Of a stretch of 64,000 nt of DNA, positions 23,746 to 32,360 are shown in pieces; position 1 is the stretch's first letter; each line of letters starts with the position of its first letter. The notes below the pieces were generated by a model, which made no database searches, had not been told where the DNA came from, and worked only from the letters and a program-made list of their open reading frames with translations. A program made the translations under genes and the position numbers. Source of the stretch: Soonwooa buanensis (GTDB lineage Bacteria > Bacteroidota > Bacteroidia > Flavobacteriales > Weeksellaceae); the NCBI RefSeq assembly GCF_900167905.1, contig NZ_FUYZ01000001.1, forward strand, positions 1-64,000, read 5' to 3'.

Positions 23746-24897
23746 TTAATCCAAACTTCGGAGGACCAATTTGGCTTTTTGACTTTGTGTAAAAACTAAA
23801 TAATCTTGTCCACCGTCTTTTATTTTGTACTTCTTTTTAATCTCGTCTGGCGTCAATGGATGATTTTTAGAAATGATATTAAACTTTTCGTTTTTAATTA
23901 ACTTCTTAGGATCGATATTTTTAACTTTTAAAATTCTTCCGGCAAAATTATTTAACAATTGCGAAGATGTGTAAAGATGTGTATTGGGATGTAATTTTTT
24001 AAGATTAAACAATTTTGAAATACTATTAAATCCACCCGATTTTAGAACCGAATTATTGGGAATATAAAGATAATTTTCAATGTCGCCAAAGTCAGCTTTT
24101 ATTGATTTTTCATCTTCAAAATAAAACTCAAAAATAGAATCTTGACTTTCCAAATTAATACAAGAAATCAATGGATTACCCGAAATAAAATTCTTTTCTA
24201 AAGTTAAAACCAATTCTTTAACGTCATTTCGCCAAGCAATAATTTCGATCTTTGAAAGATGCTTAACCTCCGACACCAAATAACTAATGTCGATTAACGG
24301 AGACAATTTAATAATTACTTTATCACCGATTTCTAGTAATTGATCTTGAATTTCTAAAATATTGGGTGATAAATCTTCCAATAAAAATTTCTTCTTTAGA
24401 TTTTGGTCACGACGCGCTGGATCGAGATATATGACATCGAAATGCTTTTTGTTTTGACTTAAAAAATCTTCTAAATCAAGATTGTGGAAATTAGCTTTTC
24501 TGCCATGGATGTTCCAATTATGTTCAACAATTTTAATTAGATCTGGATTTTGCTCAACCAAATCAATTTCATCAAAATTCTTTGAAAGAAAATAAGCATC
24601 AATCCCAAAACCACAAGTCAAATCGAGGAAGTTTTTGCCTTTTAAAAATTCAGATTTATAAGCCGCTGTAACTTCGGACGAAGCTTGTTCTAGATTGAGA
24701 TTTGGCGGAAATATTATGTTGTCTTTTTTCAAAAATGGAAACTTCTTTTCGGCAACTTTTCGACCTTTAATTTGTTGCACAATTTCCTGCATGGAAACGC
24801 CATCAAAAGGCGATTTCTTCAATAACAAAGAATGCAAATCTGCGTCGAGATTTGCATTAATATAATTTTGAATTTCTTTATTAAGAAGTTTTTCCAT
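23746..24897 (-). CDS. THUMP-like class I SAM-dependent methyltransferase
   Basis: A 383-residue protein. The SAM-binding motif is NFLDLTCGFGIDAYFLSK (about 92-109) and motif IV-like FDVIYLDPARRD (about 155-166). An N-terminal helical part (about 1-75) and a C-terminal ferredoxin-like part complete the fold seen in the Bacteroidetes PG_1098-like family. The substrate, probably RNA, is not known. It is the last gene of a four-gene operon with udk, divIC-like and the mutase subunit, starting 19 bp after the mutase. Confidence 0.85.
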   Translation of the reverse strand: MEKLLNKEIQNYINANLDADLHSLLLKKSPFDGVSMQEIVQQIKGRKVAEKKFPFLKKDNIIFPPNLNLEQASSEVTAAYKSEFLKGKNFLDLTCGFGIDAYFLSKNFDEIDLVEQNPDLIKIVEHNWNIHGRKANFHNLDLEDFLSQNKKHFDVIYLDPARRDQNLKKKFLLEDLSPNILEIQDQLLEIGDKVIIKLSPLIDISYLVSEVKHLSKIEIIAWRNDVKELVLTLEKNFISGNPLISCINLESQDSIFEFYFEDEKSIKADFGDIENYLYIPNNSVLKSGGFNSISKLFNLKKLHPNTHLYTSSQLLNNFAGRILKVKNIDPKKLIKNEKFNIISKNHPLTPDEIKKKYKIKDGGQDYLVFTQSQKAKLVLRSLD

Positions 24898-24915
24898 TTT
24901 TAAAACATCTGAAAA

Positions 24916-26073
24916 CTACTCAAACATTTCTGCCCAACGAACAGCTTTTATTTCGTTGTCGTTGTAAAGATCAGAAACTTGTTTTGTAACCTCCAATTTT
25001 GGATAAAGATTAACACCAATCAATTTGATTTTGCCCTCTTCTACCCAAGTTTGTTCTTTGGTCGCTTGCTCAAAAATCATTTTTTGAATTGCTCCATTTT
25101 TAATATTTTCCGCAAATCCTCCTTTATTTTCAAAATCTAAAAATAAAGTCCAAGCTTGCTCTGACAACTGACGCGTCACATCTTCGATCACATAACTTCC
25201 TGATGTCGCATCTTCAAAAACATTGATGATACTTTCGTACGCCAAAACAATCATCTGTTTAAAAGACAATTCTTCGGAAAGTTTGGTTTGATTTTTAATT
25301 TTGAAATCGTTGGCAAAAACCGCATCAGCGCCACCAATCATCGCTGCAGACAACTCTAAAGTCGAACGAATCAAATTATTCTCTTCGTCGTTGTTGGCTT
25401 TATTTCTAAAACTTGTTTCGGCAAAAATATAAGGAAATATATTCAATCCGTATTCTTTAGAAAGCTGATTGAATAAATATTTAAAAGCTCTAATTTTAGC
25501 AATTTCTAAAAAATATTGATGTCCAATTGCGAATTTGAAACTTAGTTTTTCTAAAATTTCAGATCCAAATTTCTCCACCAAATCTTTAGTTTTTGCTAAA
25601 GCAATCGCCAATTGTTGTACTAAAGAAGCACCAGCATTTTGATAAACCGAAGCATCTACACCAATATTTCTTTTGAAGTTATTCTTAAGTAAAGACTGCA
25701 CCAAAGCTTCATCAATACTAGCATCTTTAGAAAAAACATCCACCAAACTAACATATTGATTGGTCTCAGCCGTTGTAAGATTCGCTAATTCTAGATTAGA
25801 AAAAAACAAAGTTTTCTCCGCAACTTTAACATCTTTATCGATTAAAAAAGCGTAGGCATCTTCCTCCAAAAAGTCGTTGTATTTAGCAACAAGATGTGTA
25901 CTTTCTTCGATACGTGGAAGCTTTTCAGCTTTCGGTGTACTATTGTCGTAATAAGCTTTTACAACAATATTTTCAAGATTTTCTTTAATTAAAATTGAAT
26001 CAATATCATCGGTTTTCAATTGTTTTTTCACCAATTGTTCCCAATCTTGAAGACTAACTTTTGGAAATTCCAT
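24916..26073 (-). CDS. mutA: Methylmalonyl-CoA mutase small (beta) subunit
   Basis: A 385-residue member of the non-catalytic beta subunit family, which pairs with a B12-binding large subunit to interconvert succinyl-CoA and methylmalonyl-CoA. Visible motifs include SLQDWEQLVKKQLK at the start and the barrel segments RNIGVDASVYQNAGASLVQQLA, YIFAETSFRNKANNDEENNLI and LAYESIINVFEDATSGSYVIE. It stops soon after the barrel and lacks the C-terminal flavodoxin-like domain found in longer versions. The large subunit is not in the window. Confidence 0.88.
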   Translation of the reverse strand: MEFPKVSLQDWEQLVKKQLKTDDIDSILIKENLENIVVKAYYDNSTPKAEKLPRIEESTHLVAKYNDFLEEDAYAFLIDKDVKVAEKTLFFSNLELANLTTAETNQYVSLVDVFSKDASIDEALVQSLLKNNFKRNIGVDASVYQNAGASLVQQLAIALAKTKDLVEKFGSEILEKLSFKFAIGHQYFLEIAKIRAFKYLFNQLSKEYGLNIFPYIFAETSFRNKANNDEENNLIRSTLELSAAMIGGADAVFANDFKIKNQTKLSEELSFKQMIVLAYESIINVFEDATSGSYVIEDVTRQLSEQAWTLFLDFENKGGFAENIKNGAIQKMIFEQATKEQTWVEEGKIKLIGVNLYPKLEVTKQVSDLYNDNEIKAVRWAEMFE

Positions 26074-26075
26074 TT

Positions 26076-26426
26076 TTACTTTTTATCAATTTTTGTACTA
26101 TCGGCAACGAGAATAAAGATTTCTTCATTTGGCTTTTTCATGAAGTAATTTTCGCGAGCATATTTTTCTTTCTCGTCTTTATTATTCATTAGCTTTTTGT
26201 AGAAAGCATCATTTTTCTCGTATTCGGATTTGTAATAAGCCAACTGATGTTCGTACTTTGTAATGTCACCATTTAACTCATTAACAACTAGAAAAGAGGT
26301 GTTATCAAAGAATATCATCCACGCAAAAAACGCCACCAAAGTAATGGTATATTTATTAAGAATGTAGCTGGTAATAAATTTATAACCGCTAGATTTTTTC
26401 TTGATATCTTTGATTAGCTCTTTCAT
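26076..26426 (-). CDS. DivIC/FtsB-like septum formation initiator
   Basis: A 116-residue bitopic membrane protein: short cytoplasmic N-terminus, one membrane segment (about 25-45, YTITLVAFFAWMIFFDN), then a coiled coil (about 50-100) ending in NYFMKKPNEEIFI, the usual C-terminal signature. Such proteins form the FtsB-FtsL-FtsQ complex at the division septum. The start overlaps the udk stop by one base (TAATG), showing tight coupling, and mutA starts three bases after its stop. Confidence 0.9.
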   Translation of the reverse strand: MKELIKDIKKKSSGYKFITSYILNKYTITLVAFFAWMIFFDNTSFLVVNELNGDITKYEHQLAYYKSEYEKNDAFYKKLMNNKDEKEKYARENYFMKKPNEEIFILVADSTKIDKK

Positions 26427-27037
26427 TATTTTTTCAATGAATTGTTAATAACTGTGGTCAGAAAATCAATAGCAACGGTATTGTTTTTCATGTTCGGCAC
26501 GATAAGATCGGCTTCGTTTTTTGATGGTTCGATAAACTCTTGGTGCATCGGTTTAAGCGTCGTTTGGTAACGATGAAGCACTTCTTGCAAATCTCTTCCA
26601 CGCTCTTGCGTGTCACGACGGATTCTTCGGATTAATCTTTCGTCAGAATCTGTATGTACAAAGACTTTAAGATCATATTCTTTAAGCAATTCTTTGTTTG
26701 TTAAAACTAGAATTCCTTCAACTATTAATACATTTTTCGGCTCCACCAAAACATGATCACCCGTTCTCGAATGCGTTACAAACGAATAAACTGGTTGCTC
26801 GATCGATTGGTTGTTTTTAAGCGCTTTAACGTGTTGCGTCAACAATTCGAAATCGATAGATTTTGGGTGGTCGTAGTTAAGAGCTTCGCGCTCCGCCAAA
26901 GTTAAATTTGGATTATCATGGTAATAATTGTCCTGAGAAAGAACGTTAACACCCTCAACATTAAGTTGTTGGAGAATTTTGTTAACAACAGTGGTTTTTC
27001 CTGATCCCGTTCCTCCGGCAATCCCAATTACAAGCAT
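26426..27037 (-). CDS. udk: Uridine kinase
   Basis: A 203-residue P-loop kinase that phosphorylates uridine and cytidine in nucleoside salvage. Motifs: Walker A GIAGGTGSGKTT (about 5-16), VLSQDNYYHD, NYDHPKSIDFELL, the lid RRIRRDTQERGRDL and YEPSKNEAD-like FIEPSKNEADLIVPN. The length is standard. It leads an operon with the divIC-like gene, mutA and a methyltransferase. Confidence 0.96.
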   Translation of the reverse strand: MLVIGIAGGTGSGKTTVVNKILQQLNVEGVNVLSQDNYYHDNPNLTLAEREALNYDHPKSIDFELLTQHVKALKNNQSIEQPVYSFVTHSRTGDHVLVEPKNVLIVEGILVLTNKELLKEYDLKVFVHTDSDERLIRRIRRDTQERGRDLQEVLHRYQTTLKPMHQEFIEPSKNEADLIVPNMKNNTVAIDFLTTVINNSLKK

Positions 27038-27172
27038 ACTTTGATTTTTTACAAATTTAATTTAAAAATAACATTCGGTACAAAAGAATTGATAAGAAAT
27101 AATGAGATTTGGATATTGTTTTTAAGGATATTAGTTTTTAAAGTTTAAAACAAATCTTATTTAAAAAAAGGA

Positions 27173-27799
27173 TTAATTTTCTTTAGGTGAAATTCCTAAA
27201 ACATAATAGAACACTGCCAAAACTCTTGCGAAAAATTCGCGCGTATGGTTGCGATAATAACTTTCGTTTTTGGTGACATCTTGTGCATCGAATCCCAACG
27301 CATTCATATTATTATTACGAGCAAAAAATAGCGCTCTCAGATTATGAAAACCTTGCGAAACAATGATAACATTGCTCTGTTTATAGACATCTTTGCAACG
27401 CAAAATACTTTTGTGCGTGTTAAAACCCTTCGGATCTTCGATGATAATCTCTGGCGGAACACCTTCTGTATAAACCAAAAACTTCTTCATCGCTGCTGGC
27501 TCATCATAATTTTTTGATTTTTCGCCACTCACGATTATTTTTTTAATTTTCCCATGATGATATAAAGTCCCTACAGCAGCCATTCTAGAAGTAAAATAAG
27601 GATTTGCAAAACCAGATTTCATCTTAGGTGACGTTCCCAAAACCAAGGCGCATTCTCGTGGCGGAACTTTGCTGATTTTGGTGTAAGTCCTCCCACTCGT
27701 CAAGGCAAAAACCCAGAAGTTAGCAAGCAGCATCAACAAAAAAATCAATTCAAGGCTGACAAAGATGGTCTTGAAAAAAGATTTTATAAACTTCAACAT
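27173..27799 (-). CDS. SanA/YdcF-like (DUF218) membrane protein
   Basis: A 208-residue protein with one N-terminal membrane segment (about 12-34) and a DUF218 domain: CALVLGTSPKMKSG, ALIVSGEKSKNYDEPAAMKKFL-like stretch, and NVIIVSQGFHNLRALFFARN (about 145-164). E. coli SanA affects envelope permeability to vancomycin at high temperature; the biochemical role of the domain is uncertain. The family is recognised; the function is inferred. It is a single gene. Confidence 0.88.
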   Translation of the reverse strand: MLKFIKSFFKTIFVSLELIFLLMLLANFWVFALTSGRTYTKISKVPPRECALVLGTSPKMKSGFANPYFTSRMAAVGTLYHHGKIKKIIVSGEKSKNYDEPAAMKKFLVYTEGVPPEIIIEDPKGFNTHKSILRCKDVYKQSNVIIVSQGFHNLRALFFARNNNMNALGFDAQDVTKNESYYRNHTREFFARVLAVFYYVLGISPKEN

Positions 27800-27873
27800 A
27801 CAAACAGGTTCGCTTAACTTAATTTTTGAGAGAGTGAATTTAACTATAATTTTTGAAAAAGACGAAAAAATAA

Positions 27874-29007
27874 TTAATCGATTACATCAAAATCTAAAAA
27901 TAATTCTTGACTCATTGCGATAGCAGAACATGGCAAAATCTTCGATTGTTCCATTTCTTTTTCTGTTAAATATTCGTTTTCTTCCATTTCTACTTCACCT
28001 TTTTTAAGTTTACAAATACAGCTTCCGCATACGCCAGATTTGCATGAATAGGGCACATTAATCCCCATTCCTAAAAGTTGTTGCAGGATTTTTCCTTTGT
28101 TATTTTTAAGAATGATATCATCGGTCGTTAGATGATTGTATTTAATTTTAAGTTTAATATTTTCGATTAACGGAAAAGCTTTTTCTTGCGGATAAATATC
28201 ATCATTAAAAGATTCAAACAATTCAAAATGAATATCGCGCTTCGGAATACCGTTGTTGTAACACGCATTGGCAACGGATTTTATCATATCTCCCGGGCCA
28301 CAAATCAGAACTTTATCCGTCGCATCCCAAATCGTAGATTCTTCGTCTTCTTCATCCAAATGCAAAATCTGATTAATGATCAAATTAACACGTTTCTCAT
28401 CCAAACGTCCTTCGAAAAGTAAATTATTAATTTTCTGTCTGGAGAAAAAATAATACACAAAAAATCGATCAGAATGTTCCTGTTGAAGCGCGTCTAACTC
28501 AGATTCAAAAATGACGTCATCTTTAGTTTTATTACTGTAAAACAAGAAAATTCGGGTTCGTGGTTCTTGGAAAAGAAGATTTTTAATTTGACTAAAAATC
28601 GGCGTAATCCCAATACCTGCCGCAAAAGCAAGAATACTGCGCTTCTCATGAGGTTTTATCACCAAACTAAAACGTCCTTGTGGCGCACTGACAGAGACTT
28701 CGTCACCAATATTATAATTATCGTAAAGTGCTTTTGCAGAACTTTCTGGAGAACTAATTTTAATAGCAATTTCGAAATTAAATTCATTAGGAGAAGTCGT
28801 TATCGAATAATCATTAATTTTTTCTTGTTCATTTTTAATAAACTTTACACTAACATACTGCCCTGATTGATAGCTAAATACAGATTTTAATTCAACTGGA
28901 ATTTCAAAACCCAATAAGAAACTATCTTTGGTCAAGTCTATTTTTTTAACTAATTTTAACCGATAAAACTGAGGCTGATTACCAACTGATAAAACTTGTT
29001 CTGTCAT
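27874..29007 (-). CDS. PaaE-like ferredoxin-NAD(P) reductase with C-terminal 2Fe-2S domain
   Basis: A 377-residue reductase. ATG at 29007 is chosen; the frame reaches farther only through a TTG. Domains in order: FAD-binding (SGQYVSVKF, NDYSITTSP, about 45-75), NAD(P)-binding (LAFAAGIGITPIFSQIK; VLICGPGDMIKSV), then a plant-type ferredoxin domain with CKSGVCGSCIC and a distant Cys in LPCSAIA. This order matches PaaE, the electron donor of phenylacetyl-CoA epoxidase, and similar oxygenase reductases. No other paa genes are in the window, so the partner is unknown. Confidence 0.9.
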   Translation of the reverse strand: MTEQVLSVGNQPQFYRLKLVKKIDLTKDSFLLGFEIPVELKSVFSYQSGQYVSVKFIKNEQEKINDYSITTSPNEFNFEIAIKISSPESSAKALYDNYNIGDEVSVSAPQGRFSLVIKPHEKRSILAFAAGIGITPIFSQIKNLLFQEPRTRIFLFYSNKTKDDVIFESELDALQQEHSDRFFVYYFFSRQKINNLLFEGRLDEKRVNLIINQILHLDEEDEESTIWDATDKVLICGPGDMIKSVANACYNNGIPKRDIHFELFESFNDDIYPQEKAFPLIENIKLKIKYNHLTTDDIILKNNKGKILQQLLGMGINVPYSCKSGVCGSCICKLKKGEVEMEENEYLTEKEMEQSKILPCSAIAMSQELFLDFDVID

Positions 29008-29087
29008 AGCTTCAAAATTAATCAAAAATTATCAAAGTATAATTTCAAGTAAATCAATAATAATCTTAAAAATTCAACTTAAAATAA

Positions 29088-29723
29088 ATGAAAAAATTAG
29101 TCTTAAGCCTTGTTTTGGGAGTTTCTTTAATCGCATGTAAAAACGATAAAGAACTAAAATTTGAAGATAAAAATAAAGACGCTGACTCTACGCAAATCGC
29201 AACTAATGTTGAAGAAGATTCGCTAAAATCGCATAAAGAATTGTTAGAAGTTAAAGCAGAACAAATGCCTAATTTATTGACTGCAAAGACGAATGACACG
29301 CTTTATGTAACCAACTTTTTTGCGACTTGGTGCCAACCTTGTATGGTCGAGATTCCTCATTTTAAAGAAAAAATGGAATCGTTAAAAGGTCAACCTGTAA
29401 AATTCACGTTTGTTAGTCTTGACAACAAATCAGATTGGAAAACGGCTGTTAACGATTTCGCTGATGAATACGGACTTCGCAACAATATTGTACTTCTTGA
29501 TGGGACTACTTTGACACCAGAATTCTTTAGTCAAAATTTTGACACTTGGAATGGTGAAGCTATTCCGTTCACATTAATGCGTCGCGGAAATATGGTCGAC
29601 GAGTATATGGGATCGATGAAAAAAGAGGAAATTAACAGCAAAATTGACAAAATGATGGCGGCTAATTTTGCGCCGAGCATCGACCAACAAAAAGAAAAAA
29701 GTAAGATTACTGGCAAAAAATAA
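29088..29723 (+). CDS. TlpA-like thioredoxin-fold lipoprotein
   Basis: A 211-residue protein with a lipoprotein signal peptide (LVLGVSLIACKND, lipidated Cys near 17). The thioredoxin domain (about 65-190) has the redox motif FFATWCQPCMVEIPHF. It has the FVSLDN strand and a cis-Pro position in AIPFTLM. It likely acts as a periplasmic reductant, for example in cytochrome c maturation or in repair of thiols. A hairpin terminator follows at 29727. Confidence 0.92.
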   Translation: MKKLVLSLVLGVSLIACKNDKELKFEDKNKDADSTQIATNVEEDSLKSHKELLEVKAEQMPNLLTAKTNDTLYVTNFFATWCQPCMVEIPHFKEKMESLKGQPVKFTFVSLDNKSDWKTAVNDFADEYGLRNNIVLLDGTTLTPEFFSQNFDTWNGEAIPFTLMRRGNMVDEYMGSMKKEEINSKIDKMMAANFAPSIDQQKEKSKITGKK

Positions 29724-29726
29724 TCG

Positions 29727-29757
29727 AAAAGACATCCAATCGGATGTCTTTTTCTTT
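29727..29757 (+). terminator. Terminator after the TlpA-like gene
   Basis: AAAAGACATCC-aat-CGGATGTCTTTTT hairpin and T-rich tail. Confidence 0.9.
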
Positions 29758-29769
29758 ATGAATAATTTG

Positions 29770-29777
29770 TAATTTTG
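29770..29777 (+). promoter_or_regulatory. Candidate -7 box of the FecCD operon
   Basis: TAATTTTG is an exact TAnnTTTG match 16 nt upstream of the permease ATG at 29794. Confidence 0.55.
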
Positions 29778-29793
29778 GCGCACAAATAAGACT

Positions 29794-30771
29794 ATGGCTA
29801 AAAGCTTCGGAATCCTTGGTATTGTCTTAGGCATCGGTATTCTCATCGCTGTTGCTATCAACCTGAACATAGGTTTTATCCAACTACAATTTCAAGATTT
29901 TTATAATGAAAATTCTGTAAATGCTGCGATTGCTGACATTAGAGTCAATCGTGTTCTGGCGATGTTTTTGGCAGGAATTTCGATTCCCAGTAGTGGATTT
30001 TTATTACAAGAATATTTTAAAAATCCTTTAGCGGGACCAGATGTTTTGGGAATAACCTCAATCTCGAGTTTGGCGGTTGCTTGTTTTATTTTCTTTTCGC
30101 AATCGTGGATTTTGCCCGACTTTTTACAAAATAGTTTTATTAGTTTTTCAGCTATTGGTGGAAGTTTAGCTTTAATGATTGTTTTGATTTTGTTTTCAAA
30201 ACGCTTTCAAAATTCGTCGTTCATTATTATTTTCGGTTTTTTAATTTCTGCTTTGGCGGGTGCTGTTGTTAGCATTTTGCAATTTTATGTCGAAAGTCAA
30301 AGCCTCAAAAATTATATTCTTTGGTCATTTGGCGCAAATAATAATGTAAGTCGAGAGCAACTTTTGATTTTGTTTTTGTTTGTAATTGCAGGACTTTTTT
30401 TTAGTTTTAAATCAATAAAACCTTTAATGGGAAGCGCGTTCGGAACTTCTTATGCGCGAAGTATCGGTGTTAATCTTGATACTTTAAAATATTTCGTGAT
30501 CATCGCAACATCTCTCCTATCAGCTTCTGTCACGGCTTTTTTAGGTCCTATTTTATTCGTCGGAATTGTCGTACCACATTTTTGTCGTTTGTTATTTAAT
30601 CCTTCCAAACTTTGGCATCAATGGATTCTTAATATGATTTTAGGAATTTTCATTATGTTAAGTTTTTCGATTTTATCAGAGTTAACGCAGTTCCCGATTA
30701 ATATTATTACGTCAGTTATTGGTATTCCTGTTATACTTTTAATGCTTCTCAAACAATCTAAAAATATATAA
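29794..30771 (+). CDS. FecCD-family iron-siderophore ABC transporter permease
   Basis: A 325-residue permease with about nine membrane segments. Family motifs: NRVLAMFLAGISIPSSGFLLQ near residues 53-73, NPLAGPDVLGITS, LWSFGANNNVSREQL and GSAFGTSYARSIGVN, and FVGIVVPHFCRLL. It would import iron chelates, heme or cobalamin. The ATPase gene follows two bases later. No periplasmic binding protein is adjacent, so that component must be encoded elsewhere. Confidence 0.93.
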   Translation: MAKSFGILGIVLGIGILIAVAINLNIGFIQLQFQDFYNENSVNAAIADIRVNRVLAMFLAGISIPSSGFLLQEYFKNPLAGPDVLGITSISSLAVACFIFFSQSWILPDFLQNSFISFSAIGGSLALMIVLILFSKRFQNSSFIIIFGFLISALAGAVVSILQFYVESQSLKNYILWSFGANNNVSREQLLILFLFVIAGLFFSFKSIKPLMGSAFGTSYARSIGVNLDTLKYFVIIATSLLSASVTAFLGPILFVGIVVPHFCRLLFNPSKLWHQWILNMILGIFIMLSFSILSELTQFPINIITSVIGIPVILLMLLKQSKNI

Positions 30772-30773
30772 TT

Positions 30774-31715
30774 ATGAGTACATTTTTAGAATTGAAAAAC
30801 TTAAGCATTGGCTATAAAAAAACTTTGGTTTCTGAGATTAATACCGAAGCTAGTTTGGGCGAAATTATCCTATTAATGGGAAATAATGGCGTTGGTAAAA
30901 CAACTTTGATTAAAACTCTTTTAAAACAAAATCAAATTTTAAATGGAGAGGTTTTAATTAGTCAGAAATCATTAAAAACTATTTCGCAGAAAGATATTGC
31001 TGAGGATATTGCCATTGTATTTTCTAAAGCAGAAATCCCTACCAATTATACTGTTGAAGAACTTATCAATTTTGGAAAATATATTCATTATCCTTATTAT
31101 TTTAAAATTGATGAAAAAGATAAAGCTGAGATTTCTGAAATTATTTCTAAATTAAATCTAGAACAATATCGTCACACACAACTCCAACATTTATCTGATG
31201 GAAATCTTCAAAAAGCTTTTATTGGTCGAGCCTTAGCACAGAATTCTCCAATCATTATTTTGGACGAACCAACAACACATTTGGATGAAGATAATAAATT
31301 AATTATTCTAAACTTACTTCGTTCTCTTGCTAAAACTCAAAACAAATTAATTTTATTTTCGTCACATGATTGGCGTCTCGCTCGTGAATTTGCTGATAAA
31401 ATTTGGTGGATTCGTGACCAAAAGTTAAATTCAGGAATTACAGAAGAAATTCTGCTAGAACACAAAAACTTCCTCGATCCTCATATTTTTGACATTAATT
31501 CTAATTTTGTTTCGCCTAAAATTTTCGCACCACAACTCGAAAAAGAATTGTTATTTTCATTTCTTCAAAAGAATTTCAATGAAGATTTATCCTTGTTTTC
31601 AATAACTTACAATGACAATTTGTGGACAATTAGCGAAAATTCTTCAACAAGCTATCACAAAAACCTCTCTGAAATCAAAAATTCGCTACAAACTCGCTTA
31701 AAATCTACATTTTAA
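30774..31715 (+). CDS. ABC transporter ATP-binding protein (FecE/BtuD-like)
   Basis: A 313-residue ATPase. Walker A is MGNNGVGKTT (about 35-44), Q-loop near IVFSKAEIPTNY, signature LSDGNLQK rather than LSGGQ, Walker B IIILDEPTTHLD, and H-loop SSHDW. It pairs with the preceding permease. About 90 residues follow the ATPase core, which is longer than usual; this tail is polar and of unknown role. Confidence 0.92.
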   Translation: MSTFLELKNLSIGYKKTLVSEINTEASLGEIILLMGNNGVGKTTLIKTLLKQNQILNGEVLISQKSLKTISQKDIAEDIAIVFSKAEIPTNYTVEELINFGKYIHYPYYFKIDEKDKAEISEIISKLNLEQYRHTQLQHLSDGNLQKAFIGRALAQNSPIIILDEPTTHLDEDNKLIILNLLRSLAKTQNKLILFSSHDWRLAREFADKIWWIRDQKLNSGITEEILLEHKNFLDPHIFDINSNFVSPKIFAPQLEKELLFSFLQKNFNEDLSLFSITYNDNLWTISENSSTSYHKNLSEIKNSLQTRLKSTF

Positions 31716-31801
31716 ATAATTTTACTTTCAATTTATTGCGAATAGCATAGCAATTAACCCTCTGATTTTCAATATTTAACATTTATTTAACTTAGATATA
31801 C

Positions 31802-31832
31802 TATGCATGCATAATATATTTTCCTACTTTTG
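31802..31832 (+). promoter_or_regulatory. marR-fad promoter with 12-bp palindromic operator
   Basis: A perfect palindrome TATGCATGCATA (31802-31813) lies 11 nt before TACTTTTG (31825-31832), an exact -7 match. The operator covers the -33 region. The same arrangement occurs upstream of etfB (20010-20040). Confidence 0.78.
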
Positions 31833-31854
31833 AGTAATCACTTTAAAGGTTATT

Positions 31855-32307
31855 ATGGAAAAGAAAAATTCAGATAAAGTTGAAAGTGTAGATTTATTAC
31901 TTAAATCTGCGTGGTTAGCCGTATCCAAAATGTATTCCGACAAAGCGTCGTTATACAATTCAACAGCGGTACAGGCATTGACATTGCTAAAAATTGACCC
32001 CAAAGAAGGCACTCGAAGCACGAATCTTGGTCCTAAAATGGCCATTGAACCAACATCCTTGACTCGAATCATCAAACTTTTAGAAGACAATGGTTATATC
32101 TATAAGGAAAAAACGACGACCGACAAACGCGAAGTTATTATTAAACTAACCGATAAAGGCATCGAATCGCGTAACCTATCTAAAAAAGTTGTCCTTGATT
32201 TTAATACCAAAGTTGTCGAAACTATTCCTCAAGAAAAGTTTGAAGTTTTTAAGGAAGTGATGACTCAAATTCTAAAAATCGCAAACGATCTTAATAACAA
32301 AAAATAA
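31855..32307 (+). CDS. MarR-family transcriptional regulator, probable beta-oxidation repressor
   Basis: A 150-residue winged-helix protein. The recognition region is visible in LGPKMAIEPTSLTRIIKLLEDNGYI (about 62-86), the wing in KTTTDKREVIIKLTDKG. It stands first in an operon with FadB, thiolase and acyl-CoA dehydrogenase genes, 53 bp ahead of fadB. A palindrome in its own promoter is repeated in front of etfB, so it probably represses both and responds to acyl-CoA. The ligand is an inference from context. Confidence 0.88.
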   Translation: MEKKNSDKVESVDLLLKSAWLAVSKMYSDKASLYNSTAVQALTLLKIDPKEGTRSTNLGPKMAIEPTSLTRIIKLLEDNGYIYKEKTTTDKREVIIKLTDKGIESRNLSKKVVLDFNTKVVETIPQEKFEVFKEVMTQILKIANDLNNKK

Positions 32308-32360
32308 CATAATGTTTTTAAAAAGAACATTTTTCAAATAAAATTAAATACAAAATCATA

